Origin: Talaromyces rugulosus
Lineage: Eukaryota > Ascomycota > Eurotiomycetes > Eurotiales > Trichocomaceae
DNA: 64,000 nucleotides
Assembly (NCBI RefSeq): GCF_013368755.1
Contig: NC_049565.1
Span: 1 to 64,000 of the forward strand
Direction: 5' to 3'
In this document: positions 39,222-49,331 of the stretch, one piece after another
Position numbering within the stretch: the first letter of the stretch is position 1
Layout of the letters: every line of letters begins with the position of its first letter
Notes under the pieces: generated by a model
Database searches by the model: none
What the model saw: the letters and a program-made list of their open reading frames with translations, nothing else
What the model was told of the DNA's origin: nothing
Position numbers and translations under genes: made by a program

Positions 39222-39649
39222 GCTATGTATAAATGTTAGGGTCTTAGCCCCTGGGATACTCAGGCTTCGCTCTCGTAGAATAACCGCACCTGGTCCGCAC
39301 CTGGTTCGCCATAGAAGAACCCCCTGACGCTACACCAGATTCGCTAGGGCGCCCCCGGGACCCACACTCGCCTGTATCGACATTCGACAATGCGAACCCC
39401 TGCGAACCTTTTCCTTCTCTTTCTCACGTTCGAATCTACTCAATTCCTGGACCTACATAAGGCCAGTAAGACGGGACCTAGCCCGTAACAATAAACATCA
39501 TCAGCCAATGTGACGTGTATGGTAGTGGATATATAATAGTGCGCGCGACGTAAATGTGTTTCAATTTAGCTAGGCCACACAGCATGGCGACACTCTTAGT
39601 ATACCATAATAGGAAACTCCTCTAGTTGCTCAAAAAATATGTTATATAT
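39222..39649 (-). pseudogene. TLH-A7, short N-terminal helicase fragment split by a solo LTR
   Basis: Matches A1 from about 6980 to the start codon. It starts at GCTATGTATAAA directly after TAG and is interrupted by the LTR at 39234-39490 with duplicated ATAAA. Only about 55 codons of helicase sequence remain. Confidence 0.85.
39234..39490 (+). mobile_element. Solo LTR of the gypsy element family found at 48703-54201
   Basis: 257 bp from TGTTAGGG to CCGTAACA, flanked by the 5-bp target duplication ATAAA (39229-39233 and 39491-39495). The same LTR bounds the element at 48703-54201. This copy is GC-rich and hardly mutated, so it is younger than the helicase relic it sits in. It was left by recombination between the two LTRs of a full element. 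Confidence 0.93.
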
Positions 39650-40327
39650 AATAATAATAATGAATTATTCTGGTAAATATGATAAATACTAATACTATCT
39701 ATAATGATAATAATAATCTGTAGTATAGATAATATATAATTATATATAACTATGCTCTAATATATTGGAATCTCTGATAATCCGTCATGGCGTATATATG
39801 ATATATTCTGGCTATTAGCATCCATCGCACCCCAACTAAAACAATCTAAAAAACCTGTTCTTTTTAATTAACCATAATAGTGGTATAATAACTTAAATAT
39901 TATTTATTCTCTAGTAACAAGCAATTTAATAATATAAAAATAACTAGTCTAATTTTAAAGGTGATTAGATAATAAAACCTAATTATAGTCTATAAAAATT
40001 TATGATTATAGTCTATAACATTAACTCTAGATTTAACTAGCAAAAATAATCCTAAAATAGAGTTTATAATTATAATATAGTTCATTACACTCAGATATTT
40101 TGGTTAGAATTTATGATTATAGTATAGTTCACTACACTCAGATATTTTGGTTAGAGTTTGTGATTATAGTACAGTTCACTACATTTAGATATTTTAATTA
40201 AAGTGATTAGGCAATAAAACCTGATTATAGTCTATAATACTAATCCTAGATTTAACTAGCAAAAATAACCCTAAAATAGAGTTTGTGATTATAATACAGT
40301 TCACTACATTCAAGTATTTTGGTTAAG
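39650..40327. repeat. Module edge of A7 with further truncated edge copies
   Basis: Heavily mutated A upstream region, two 47-bp units, and a partial edge beginning AAGTGATTAGGC. It ends GTATTTTGGTTAAG near 40327, where family B sequence starts. Confidence 0.78.
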
Positions 40328-42495
40328 CTATAATACCATTATATTACCACAGACATCAACTATAATATCTATAACAACTAAGCCTTATTAACTATCAATA
40401 ATATCGCCATCAATATAACTATAGGAGTGCCTATAGTTATTAATCAAAATAACTCCTGTATTTTAGGTCAAAAATCCGCCCAGCTATCTAATATTATATA
40501 ACACTTATTAATTATAATCCAGTCTAATCAGTTCTAATCCTATAATCAACCTAAATATAATCAAAACCCTTTACTGACGGCCAATTTAGATATTATCAAC
40601 ACAATATATACAGTCTCAGATAGTCAATAAGAATTCTACAGCACACATAATATCCTAGTCTGCTCGTATTCTCACTGCATATCCTGCTACAATAACACCA
40701 TAGATACCACTATAATCAATATACCGGCCTACTCCTATACTGCCAGTACTATAAATATTATACTCTTGTCCCCACTAGTGCCTATTACCACCAATGTCTA
40801 TAATACACTATCTATGATAGCTTTAATAGCGATCACCTATATATCCTAAAACTATACTATAGGTCCTTTAATATAGATTAATAATAGCTAGATAGCCACC
40901 TACTATATTACCTACTAATAAGCCACCTACTATACCTAGTTCTACTCAGTAATCCACTATCTACGCTTCTCCTTAGCTTCCCATATCAATAAGAATCCTA
41001 AAAACCAGTACCATTACTTACTAGCCTACCAGAACTACTTCTGTATCACTATTAATATCCTAGCTACTTAATACATCTCCCAGGCATATATCCTCTTGAT
41101 AATATAACTGCCATACCCAATCTATATATCAATTACTACATCCTCTACTATCTACTAATATTTATTTTCATTCTTGATAGCCTCCTCCTTATTATTATTA
41201 ACCTCAAACCCGGCTGTAGGCCCTAAATATCACTATGTAATCATAATCATAATCTACTGGTATACGCTAATATTTAACTGCTCTTTTATATCTATCTTAC
41301 TCTCCTACTGCATAGCCTATTTCATATAGTCTAATATCTATATCCGGCCATCCACCTCCTGTAGTAGCCATATAAACCCACTCTACTCAGGATACCTATA
41401 CACTATAGTCTTGATATACCACTAGAATGGCATGACCAACCGCTGGAAATATATAAACAACTCACCCACCGGCCACAGCATGTATCAATGAATGATCTTC
41501 AGCCATCTATTAATACTGTACCCCTTATGATATAACACTATAAACGATATCAACCTTTTCTTGATGAATTGATTGCAGATGCCGCCAAACTCAGTATTCT
41601 GATATTGGATACTCAACACCTCGGGTCCCTGCCTGGGGCCACTGCCTGTCTAATGCTTCAATACCAACATCTGTTCCTTACCCCATTCAATAGCCTGCAT
41701 CCACTGCTATACCCGCCTCTCTCGCCATTATCTGTCTGGCTAAATCTATTTCTGGCGCAATCGGGGGGTATTCTAAATCTAGTAATACAACTATCACTGA
41801 TCGTCCAATGTCTACTGATTGCAGAGATCCCAGGCGTAATACTATTAAGGCTGGTCCTCAGCTGTATAGTCTTTTATGATATCCTATATAATAGGAGATA
41901 ACTGCTCGGCCTCTTCTAATATTAATAATAATACCTTCTACATCAAATGCTCCTACACCCAGTTAATCAATCCGTGCACCATCTCTTGGAACTAATCTAT
42001 GGTGAACTGGTAATACTGGTACGTGATTTCATCATCCTACTATGCTACCAACCCTTTAGTGGTAGTATTGTACTGGATTTTTAATCTATATGTCTAGGTA
42101 TCTAACATCTATTTCATTGGTATGGTCTCTATAGTGGTTATGAACCACATCACTATAGCCTGTAATAGATTGGAATAATCCTTGGTCTCAGCTGTCTCTT
42201 TCTATGCCTGCTGGGCTACCAACATCTGTGTGATCTTGATCATCCTGGATAATTGGGGAGTGAACGTTAATACACTCTCCTATCTACCCTGCTCCTTGAT
42301 GCCTATAATGGCCAATCTACTGATAATACCACTGTAGTATTCATGCTCAGCTTTACTACTTAATTAATAATTTAATATACTGATACACCACTGTAATATA
42401 GCCTAATCCATAGGACTTAATGGTTGATTAGCTGGGTTCTGTGTCTCCTTGATTAGATCCTTGCTGGCTGTAGACTTGTTATCTTCCTCTATAAC
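40328..42495 (-). pseudogene. TLH-B3, part 1 (motor to recombinase-like region)
   Basis: Homologous to B2 from about 22870 onward: Walker A region near 40750, GIYA box near 41070-41130, SVY..IMIMI near 41260-41290 with Gln at the Arg position, and the R740/K775-like part near 41500-41620. It is truncated on the telomere side, RIP-mutated, and interrupted by the chromovirus at 42496, which duplicated ATAAC. The gene continues at 48403, 54202 and 58203. Confidence 0.8.
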
Positions 42496-42748
42496 TGTGA
42501 CGACGAGTCGATTCCTATCCTCTAAGAGTACTCTGCAACGAGAAAACCAAACATGAGAAGGGAAAGAGGAAGAGAAAGAACCTCCCCCGCTAGTTACATG
42601 AGAAATATTCCTTTGTGTGCGTCAGTCTATTCCCTTTATGGTTCCGCATGAGGTTATTCCCATCTCAGTACCGCTCTCGGTTCCCTTTCCCTGGTGGTGC
42701 CTCAGGCCGCCACTGCTGGTTCCCGAGGCCTGGGTCAGGACCGTCACA
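42496..42748 (-). repeat. 3' LTR of the chromovirus
   Basis: 253 bp, begins TGTGACGACGAG and ends GACCGTCACA on the plus strand. Contains AAAACCAAACAT at 42543-42554. Confidence 0.95.
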
Positions 42749-45700
42749 CTACCCCCCCTTCTAGGCCATGCTTGCCCTCAAGCATGCTGTCATCTCCCCC
42801 GTCTGGCACGAATCTGTCCTCCTCCGCTGCCTTCAACCATTCCTGGAGGTGTTTCGGTGGTCCTGGCTTCTCTGGGTAGCAGTCATGGTACTCCTTCAAC
42901 ATGACAGGAGCGTTCTTGAAATTTCCGGCTGGGTACCACTCCATATCGATGTCATGACCTAACCATTTTATCCGGTAATAAAGCTTTTTCCAGCGTACCC
43001 GGGCGTCCAATACTTTTTCAACCACCCACTCATCCTGTCCATTCACCTCGATAGGCTCTGCCGGCTCTTCCAGCTGTCCTGGTAATGGTTCTGTGGTTGC
43101 CGCTCGCCTCAGTTTCTCCGGTGAGAATACAGGATGCACGTTGATCCCGTCCGGCAATTCCAGTTCGAAAGAGTTGCCAATTCGCTTCTTGATTCGGTAT
43201 GGACCATTTGCCTGGATGTCCAGCTTCCTACTAGGCCGCCCCGTTTCCCAGTGCTTCGTGGTAACCATGACATGATCACCTACATCGAAGTTGAGTGGTC
43301 GGCGCTTCCTGTTGGCCGTCAACTGCTGTCGCTCCTGACTCTTCTGGAGGTTCGTCCTCGCCACTTCCCAGGCGCTATGCATTCGACCTAGCCATGACTT
43401 GGCATCCTCTTCGTTCAGGGTTAGTTTCCTTGGTGGTTCAGGTGACTTCCAATCGAATGAGGTGCGTGGCTGGTATCCCCTCTCGACCATGAATGGCGAC
43501 AGTCCAATCGACTCTTGAGGTAGGGTTGCTGCTGCGTAATCCATCATCGGCAACCAGTCTGACCAGTCGTCCTGCGCGTGGTTCACAAATGCTCTCAGCT
43601 TCTGTGATAAGTACTGGTTGGCGATCTCTGTCTGTCCGTCGGTCTGAGGGTGGTGGGCAGTTGACAGCTTCAGCTTGATTCCAAGGCAGCGGCACACCTC
43701 CGACCAGAATTCTGACACGAATTGACCACCCCTGTCTGATACAATAGAGTCAGGGGGTCCTGTCCAGCGGAGCACATTCTCCAACCACAACCGGGCCATT
43801 CCCTTGGCCGTGGTCTCTTTCTGACAAGGTATTGACACTGGTGCTTTGCTAAGTCGGTCCACAATCACGAATACTGTGTTGTATCCTTTGCGGTCCTGCG
43901 GGTAAGTCATGAAATCCATTGAGATATGTTGCCAAGGTCGATCTGGGATAGGCAACGGGTTCAGCAGTCCGGGAGGCAGGTCCCTCCAAGTATTCGTCCG
44001 CTTGCACACCATGCAGTTGTCCAGGTAACGGTTCACATCCTTACTCCATGACTCCCAATAATAGCGTTCTTTAACCAAGCTCCGAGTCTTTGTCCTTCCA
44101 GGATGGGCAGTAGATGGTTGGCGATGGATCTCATCCAACAAACGTGTGCGCAGGTCTCCTTCCTCAGGAACGTATAAGCGGCCTTTGAATAGTACCGTCT
44201 CGTTGATAATTTGCCAGTCCTCTCCCGAGTGCTCTACTCGTTCCTTTGCTTCAGCTGTGGCAGCATATTGCTTATTAGCCATTATGGCGCGAGGCACCAG
44301 ATCGGTCCCAGCCATGACCACGTGGACTTCTGCTCCCAGGTTATCGGCCTGTGGATACTTTCCGCAGTTCAGCTCCTCAATGATTCTGCTATCTAAGACT
44401 TCTTCTGGGAGTAGAATCCTCTTCCGATGGTCCAGATTGCCTGCCTCATTACCATGTCGTCGGGTCAAGGTGTCCGCGAGTACGTTGGCCTTGCCCGGTC
44501 GATACTTTAGAGTGAAGTGAAACTCATGCAAGAATTCGCACCATCTCGCCTGTCGGGCGTTTAATGACTTTGTGGACATGAAGTATTCAAGAGCTCGGTG
44601 GTCGGATAGGATCTCAAACCGCTCCTCCCCTTGGAGCCCTATCAACTCGGGTCTCCATTCTTTCAGGGCCTTGATGATCGCGAGCATCTCCTTGTCATGA
44701 ATGTCGTAGTTCCTCTCAGCTGGCATCATTGTTGCCGAGTAGAACGCTACCGGATGCCACTTGTTATCCTCGCAACACTGCGACAAGACCGCTGCGACCA
44801 CCCCATCAGAGGCATCTGTTTCTACCCGTGTCGATCGCTCTGGTTGGTAGTGGCATAACACTGGAGCCTCGGTTAACAACTTCTTTAGCTTCTCAAATGC
44901 CAGTTCGCAGTCGCTGTCCCAGACAAAGGGGACATCTACCCGAGTTAGGCGGTTCAGGGGTTTGGCTATCCGACTATATTCCCGTATAAACTTCCGGTAG
45001 AAGTTGCAGAACCCTAGAAACGATTGCACTCCTCGCACAGTTCCTGGGGCCATCCATTTCAGGATAGTATCGATCTTAGTCGGGTCAACCTTGATTCCTT
45101 CTGGCGTGACGATGAATCCTAGATACCGTGTGGTTTTGACATGGAATTCGCATTTATGGATTGCAGCCTGCAGCCCAGCTGCTCTCAGTCTTTCCAGCAC
45201 GAATTTCACATGTGCCTGATGCTCAAGCTCATTCTCACTGTAAATCAGTAGGTCGTCGACGAACGCTACTAGAAACTTGTCAAGACAGTCCATAAAGATG
45301 TCATTCACCAGTCGCTGAAAAGTTGCTGGTCCATTTGTCAACCCAAAAGGCATCACCTTGTACTTGTATGTTCCATATCGACATCGGAAGGTTGTCAAGT
45401 CCTCTGACTCCGAGCTCATTCTGATGCGATGGAAACCTTGCCGTATGTCCAATTTGGTGAATATCTTTGCCTTGCTCAGCCGCTCAAAGACTTCTTCAAT
45501 TAGCGGCAGTGGATATCGGTCTTTCTTGGTCAGAGCGTTCAGCTTCCGGTAATCCACGCAGAATCGAAGTCCTCCATCTGGCTTGGATGCCATGAGAATT
45601 GGCGATGCGAAGGGTGCGTTGCTAGGCACAATAAAACCTTTATTCAGATTGTCCAGGATATATTCTCGCGCAGCCTCAAGCTCTTTCAGGTTCATTCGGT

Positions 45701-46739
45701 ATAAGGGGCTGTAACCTAGCTCTTGCTCGCTGGTTAGCTCAATCCGATGATCGTAGCCTTTATGATCTGGAAGCTTGTCTGATTCCCGTTTAGAGAATAC
45801 ATCCGCGTATTCCTGATACCTCTCGGGTAGTTTCTGCCTAATCTCAGCAAGCTCCTCAATTCCTAGGTGGTCTTCCTGTTTATCCTGTATGACCTTTTCG
45901 ATTTCATGGAAGCTCGTCATGAAGGTGGTTGTATTCTTATCCTTCAAGCACCTCACGAATCCTGTGGCCCCAATAAGTGCTATCTGCACCTCAGGCTTCG
46001 GTTTCGCAGGCTTGGCTTGTTTCTGGCGGTGTACTGGATTTGCCTTTTCCTCGGAGAGGTCATTACGCGCGCTGCTCAACTGTTGGTTCATCTTTGCCAA
46101 CGCCACGAGCTGTTCCTTTCGGTGGCTGGTCCAACGTGATCTGGGGATAGTATCCACAGGTGTAGTCTCACATAGTGCTTCACCAGTAGCCTCCTGTCTG
46201 ATTTCTTCATTAAAGAGACCATCTCGTCGATCGGCATCCTTCTGATGCTCTGTGGAAACTTTCTTCGGTCGGGAGAGGATTGCTTTGGGGATAAAGAGGT
46301 CTTGCTTGGACAACAGCTCATCCTTCAGGGAAACCTCTTCTGGCCAGAGTAACCGATGATGGCGACAGTCTATCAAGACACCGTGCTCTGCCATCCACAT
46401 TCGTCCAAGGATGACATCATGTTTCCCTAGCTCTACTATCAGGAAAGGAAGATGCTGCTGTACTCGTCCTTGTATCTTCAAAGTCAGGCGTATTAGGTGT
46501 GTAATCGGTGCGGCTGTCTTGCCGTCATACCCTTTCACTGCACAGGGTTGTTCCAAGGGGATTACGTGAGTTTGGAAATGGCGTGCGAGCTTCTCGGCAA
46601 GAAAAATATCAAGGAAAGCGTAACCATTTGCTCCAGTGTCCATTAACGCTTTGGTGGCAATAGAAAGTCCATTCTTAGCTAATCGAATAGGTGAGACTAG
46701 ACTATCCTGCTCTCTCCCCAATAACTGGGAAAGGTCCAA
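42744..46739 (-). CDS. pol: Pol polyprotein: protease, reverse transcriptase, RNase H, integrase, chromodomain
   Basis: 1331 aa. Protease DTG at 34-36; RT with FVDD at 493-496 in place of the usual YxDD; RNase H with D642, E684 and D713; integrase zinc ligands H872/H879/C909/C912 and catalytic D942, D1002, E1038 (DX35E); GPY module at 1179-1181; C-terminal chromodomain about 1237-1290. This order (integrase after RNase H, chromodomain last) defines Ty3/gypsy chromoviruses; the chromodomain is known to direct integration to modified chromatin in relatives. The ATG is 45 bases past the gag stop in the -1 frame relative to gag, so translation probably involves frameshifting or re-initiation. All key residues are present. 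The last codons run into the LTR. Confidence 0.95.
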   Translation of the reverse strand: MDLSQLLGREQDSLVSPIRLAKNGLSIATKALMDTGANGYAFLDIFLAEKLARHFQTHVIPLEQPCAVKGYDGKTAAPITHLIRLTLKIQGRVQQHLPFLIVELGKHDVILGRMWMAEHGVLIDCRHHRLLWPEEVSLKDELLSKQDLFIPKAILSRPKKVSTEHQKDADRRDGLFNEEIRQEATGEALCETTPVDTIPRSRWTSHRKEQLVALAKMNQQLSSARNDLSEEKANPVHRQKQAKPAKPKPEVQIALIGATGFVRCLKDKNTTTFMTSFHEIEKVIQDKQEDHLGIEELAEIRQKLPERYQEYADVFSKRESDKLPDHKGYDHRIELTSEQELGYSPLYRMNLKELEAAREYILDNLNKGFIVPSNAPFASPILMASKPDGGLRFCVDYRKLNALTKKDRYPLPLIEEVFERLSKAKIFTKLDIRQGFHRIRMSSESEDLTTFRCRYGTYKYKVMPFGLTNGPATFQRLVNDIFMDCLDKFLVAFVDDLLIYSENELEHQAHVKFVLERLRAAGLQAAIHKCEFHVKTTRYLGFIVTPEGIKVDPTKIDTILKWMAPGTVRGVQSFLGFCNFYRKFIREYSRIAKPLNRLTRVDVPFVWDSDCELAFEKLKKLLTEAPVLCHYQPERSTRVETDASDGVVAAVLSQCCEDNKWHPVAFYSATMMPAERNYDIHDKEMLAIIKALKEWRPELIGLQGEERFEILSDHRALEYFMSTKSLNARQARWCEFLHEFHFTLKYRPGKANVLADTLTRRHGNEAGNLDHRKRILLPEEVLDSRIIEELNCGKYPQADNLGAEVHVVMAGTDLVPRAIMANKQYAATAEAKERVEHSGEDWQIINETVLFKGRLYVPEEGDLRTRLLDEIHRQPSTAHPGRTKTRSLVKERYYWESWSKDVNRYLDNCMVCKRTNTWRDLPPGLLNPLPIPDRPWQHISMDFMTYPQDRKGYNTVFVIVDRLSKAPVSIPCQKETTAKGMARLWLENVLRWTGPPDSIVSDRGGQFVSEFWSEVCRCLGIKLKLSTAHHPQTDGQTEIANQYLSQKLRAFVNHAQDDWSDWLPMMDYAAATLPQESIGLSPFMVERGYQPRTSFDWKSPEPPRKLTLNEEDAKSWLGRMHSAWEVARTNLQKSQERQQLTANRKRRPLNFDVGDHVMVTTKHWETGRPSRKLDIQANGPYRIKKRIGNSFELELPDGINVHPVFSPEKLRRAATTEPLPGQLEEPAEPIEVNGQDEWVVEKVLDARVRWKKLYYRIKWLGHDIDMEWYPAGNFKNAPVMLKEYHDCYPEKPGPPKHLQEWLKAAEEDRFVPDGGDDSMLEGKHGLEGGVV

Positions 46740-46783
46740 AGATGATAAATCAACACTCGCAATGCCTAGAGAGGAGTCTTTCC

Positions 46784-48016
46784 CTAGGCATGGTCGTTTT
46801 CCGACTGACTCTCCGGTGGGCTGACTTCCTCAAGATTCTTCAGCTCTGGTGCTTTCTTCTTCAGAGGGCAATCAAATGCTCTGTGCCCTGGCAACTTGCA
46901 GTTAAAGCACTTGTTCTCCTCCATCAGCTTCTTTCGTTCCAACCACGGTAGGCCTTCTGATCCATTCTTCGCTTTCGGAGTTGCTGGATTTGGGTAGCTC
47001 TCGCCAGGTCTAGGGTATGTATCGGTCTTACGTGGGCGTGCACGCTTCTCGCTGGTGTTGATCTGCTCGAGACGATTGGCAGTGGTGCTGCATTCCTTGA
47101 CGAATTCCTGGTACGAGACGCGTGGGTCGTTACTCTCTTTGATCATTGCGCGCTGCAACTCAAAGGACAACTTGTAGAACAGGTCCTCTTTCCACTCGCT
47201 AGTGGCCAAGCCTGCATCCTGAGCAAGCAGTACGAATTGCGAGAGAAAAGGCTGGAACTTGGTGTCTCTCATCATGAGGCGTCGCAGTTCCATCTTGGCG
47301 TTGATGACCCTATTGGCGTCCTGGTACAGGGTACGAAGGTGGTCAAAGATGTCGTCCACATCATGATATCGATCAGGCGAGTCCTTTCTCATGCGAGCAA
47401 GCAGGTGATTCGCTGCTTCTCCTTTGCACATGCTCTTCACATAGGCCATGCGTGCCTGGGCAGTAGGATAGTGGTCAGCGTTGGCTTCGAGCTTCCCTTC
47501 GACATCGATAAGCCACGACTCAAACTTAGGGTCCTTCCCATCCACCAGCACCTGCCCATCTGGCAACTTGGTACTCTTGGTGTGCTTCCCTTCTGGAGCT
47601 GGAGTACCCCACCCAGTCCTGTCGGCTCTATCCTGAGCGGTGTCGCGCTCCTCAATGAGCTCCCTCATAGCAGCTGTCTGGTCACGGATGGTCTGCTTGA
47701 GGTTGGCGACTTCGACCATCAGGCTCTGCTGTTCTTTCTCGTTCTGGATCCTCAGATCCTCTGCTTGCTGTGCACTCTTGTCCTGCTGTTCGTACATCCG
47801 GTCGAACAACCTCTGGGGATCAGTGCGGCAAAGCGACAAAAATTCTTGTTCGTTCATCTGTGTAGGCGACAGATGTTCATCCAGCTCAAGGTCCTCCAGA
47901 CCAAAGGTCAAACGACGTCCCGGTGCTTCGCTCGACTCGTTTGCCCCCATCGGGTCTGCCTGTGCCTCTTGCACTGGCCCTTGGCGATCCTCACCCATGC
48001 TTACTGGTCGTACCAT
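46784..48016 (-). CDS. gag: Gag nucleocapsid protein with CCHC zinc knuckle
   Basis: 410 aa. A coiled-coil-like, Gln/Glu-rich stretch at about 70-130 precedes a helical capsid-like region (about 160-320, including FESWLIDVEGKL). A single zinc knuckle C370-x2-C373-x4-H378-x4-C383 follows in a basic tail. It forms the virus-like particle and binds the element's RNA. The start at 48016 lies about 130 bases after the 5' LTR. The gene precedes pol as usual in the family. Confidence 0.92.
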   Translation of the reverse strand: MVRPVSMGEDRQGPVQEAQADPMGANESSEAPGRRLTFGLEDLELDEHLSPTQMNEQEFLSLCRTDPQRLFDRMYEQQDKSAQQAEDLRIQNEKEQQSLMVEVANLKQTIRDQTAAMRELIEERDTAQDRADRTGWGTPAPEGKHTKSTKLPDGQVLVDGKDPKFESWLIDVEGKLEANADHYPTAQARMAYVKSMCKGEAANHLLARMRKDSPDRYHDVDDIFDHLRTLYQDANRVINAKMELRRLMMRDTKFQPFLSQFVLLAQDAGLATSEWKEDLFYKLSFELQRAMIKESNDPRVSYQEFVKECSTTANRLEQINTSEKRARPRKTDTYPRPGESYPNPATPKAKNGSEGLPWLERKKLMEENKCFNCKLPGHRAFDCPLKKKAPELKNLEEVSPPESQSENDHA

Positions 48017-48137
48017 CTTGGTCTTCCAGGCTCAGCGGTGATACAATAAAAGGATCAAGACGTAGCTTGAGCGATAGTCAGATTGCTGACACTGCTGTAC
48101 AAGCTTTGCAGTCTTGAGTAAAAGATAAAGGAAGTGA

Positions 48138-48149
48138 TGTTTGGTTTTA
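48138..48149 (-). other. Putative self-priming primer binding site of the chromovirus
   Basis: One base after the 5' LTR the minus strand reads AAAACCAAACAT. The LTR itself contains the exact complement ATGTTTGGTTTT (minus strand, plus coordinates 48197-48208), about 194 bases from the LTR start, a plausible transcript start. Twelve-base complementarity of transcript start and primer site is the arrangement used by self-primed Tf1-type elements. No tRNA match was tested. Confidence 0.7.
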
Positions 48150-48402
48150 TGTGACGACGAGTCGATTCCTATCCTCTAAGAGTACTCTGCAACGAGAAAA
48201 CCAAACATGAGAAGGGAAAGAGGAAGAGAAAGAACCTCCCCCGCTAGTTACATGAGAAATATTCCTTTGTGTGCGTCAGTCTATTCCCTTTATGGTTCCG
48301 CATGAGGTTATTCCCATCTCAGTACCGCTCTCGGTTCCCTTTCCCTGGTGGTGCCTCAGGCCGCCACTGCTGGTTCCCGAGGCCTGGGTCAGGACCGTCA
48401 CA
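48150..48402 (-). repeat. 5' LTR of the chromovirus
   Basis: 253 bp, same sequence as 42496-42748 as far as read. Followed by the target duplication ATAAC. Expected to hold the promoter for gag-pol on the minus strand. Confidence 0.95.
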
Positions 48403-48702
48403 ATAACAGCCTTAATTATCTGCTCTATAGCCATCTGCTGGTCTGTTATTAACTAAAACTAGATAGCCTGCTACTGCACACTCTGCACGATATATTAGAT
48501 TATATGTTGCTATATCTCTAGATACTTCTCTATGGTGCTGGGTTCTATTCGCGCCTGAAATAGGGCGCTGGGTATCTAGTCCATCTGTTTCCAGTGTATC
48601 TCATACTTACTGAACATATTTAACCGCATTAATATGGTCTACTGGGCCACTATAACAATCCAGACGAATTATTCCTTGATCCAGGCTAATATAGGCTCCT
48701 TC
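48403..48702 (-). pseudogene. TLH-B3, part 2
   Basis: Continuation of the B helicase relic between two insertions. It aligns with 25035-25340 of B2. It ends in CCTTC, the target duplication of the next element. Confidence 0.82.
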
Positions 48703-48959
48703 TGTTAGGGTCTTAGCCCCTGGGATACTCAGGCTTCGCTCTCGTAGAATAACCGCACCTGGTCCACACCTGGTTCGCCATAGAAGAACCCCCTGACGCT
48801 ATACCAGATTCATTAAAGCGCCCCTGAGACCTATACTCACCTATATTGATATTCAACAATATAAATCTCTATAAACCTTTTCCTTCTCTTTCTCACATTT
48901 GAATCTATTCAATTTCTGGACCTACATAAGGCCAGTAAGACAAGACCTAGCCTATAATA
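48703..48959 (+). repeat. 5' LTR of the decayed gypsy element
   Basis: 257 bp, starts TGTTAGGGTCTTAGCCCC. Its right half is RIP-mutated (ends CCTATAATA instead of CCCGTAACA). Confidence 0.92.
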
Positions 48960-49331
48960 TTAGATTTAAATGTCTCACCCCTCTTCTCTATTTAAAGGGT
49001 TAAGAACGCGCTACTTTTCTTACCTAAAGGATTAAGCTATACAATCACTCTTTATTTGTTTAAGTCAAGCCTCTAAGAACTATATCAACTCTCCTCATTC
49101 AGAGGATTAAATTATTATATTGCTGTTTCTTGACGACTGAGTTAAGCATTAAGAAATTTCCCTATTATGACGAATAGCCCACCGAGGGACGGCCCGGACC
49201 GAAGGGGTATACCTTTAGAATTGAACTAGCTGTTATTAGAATAAATACAATGAATAGAACTCCTTCTAATGAATATATCCACTTGTCTATCGCATATTAA
49301 AGGATAAGTTAATAATATAACCAAACTACCT

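Larger units (their letters stand above)
42496..48402 (-). mobile_element. Complete Ty3/gypsy chromovirus, minus orientation
   Basis: 5907 bp. The two 253-bp LTRs (42496-42748 and 48150-48402) show no difference I can see. Ends are TGTGACG...CGTCACA and the target duplication is ATAAC (42491-42495 and 48403-48407). Order on the minus strand: 5' LTR, primer site, gag, pol ending in a chromodomain, polypurine tract AGAAGGGGGGGT next to the 3' LTR (42749-42762), 3' LTR. There is no RIP damage, so insertion is recent. It sits inside decayed TLH-B3. Confidence 0.96.

Noticed and set aside
48703..48720. TTAGGG inside the gypsy LTR start as a telomeric link
   Set aside because: A single occurrence within a retrotransposon LTR with ordinary 5-bp target duplication; chance is sufficient.
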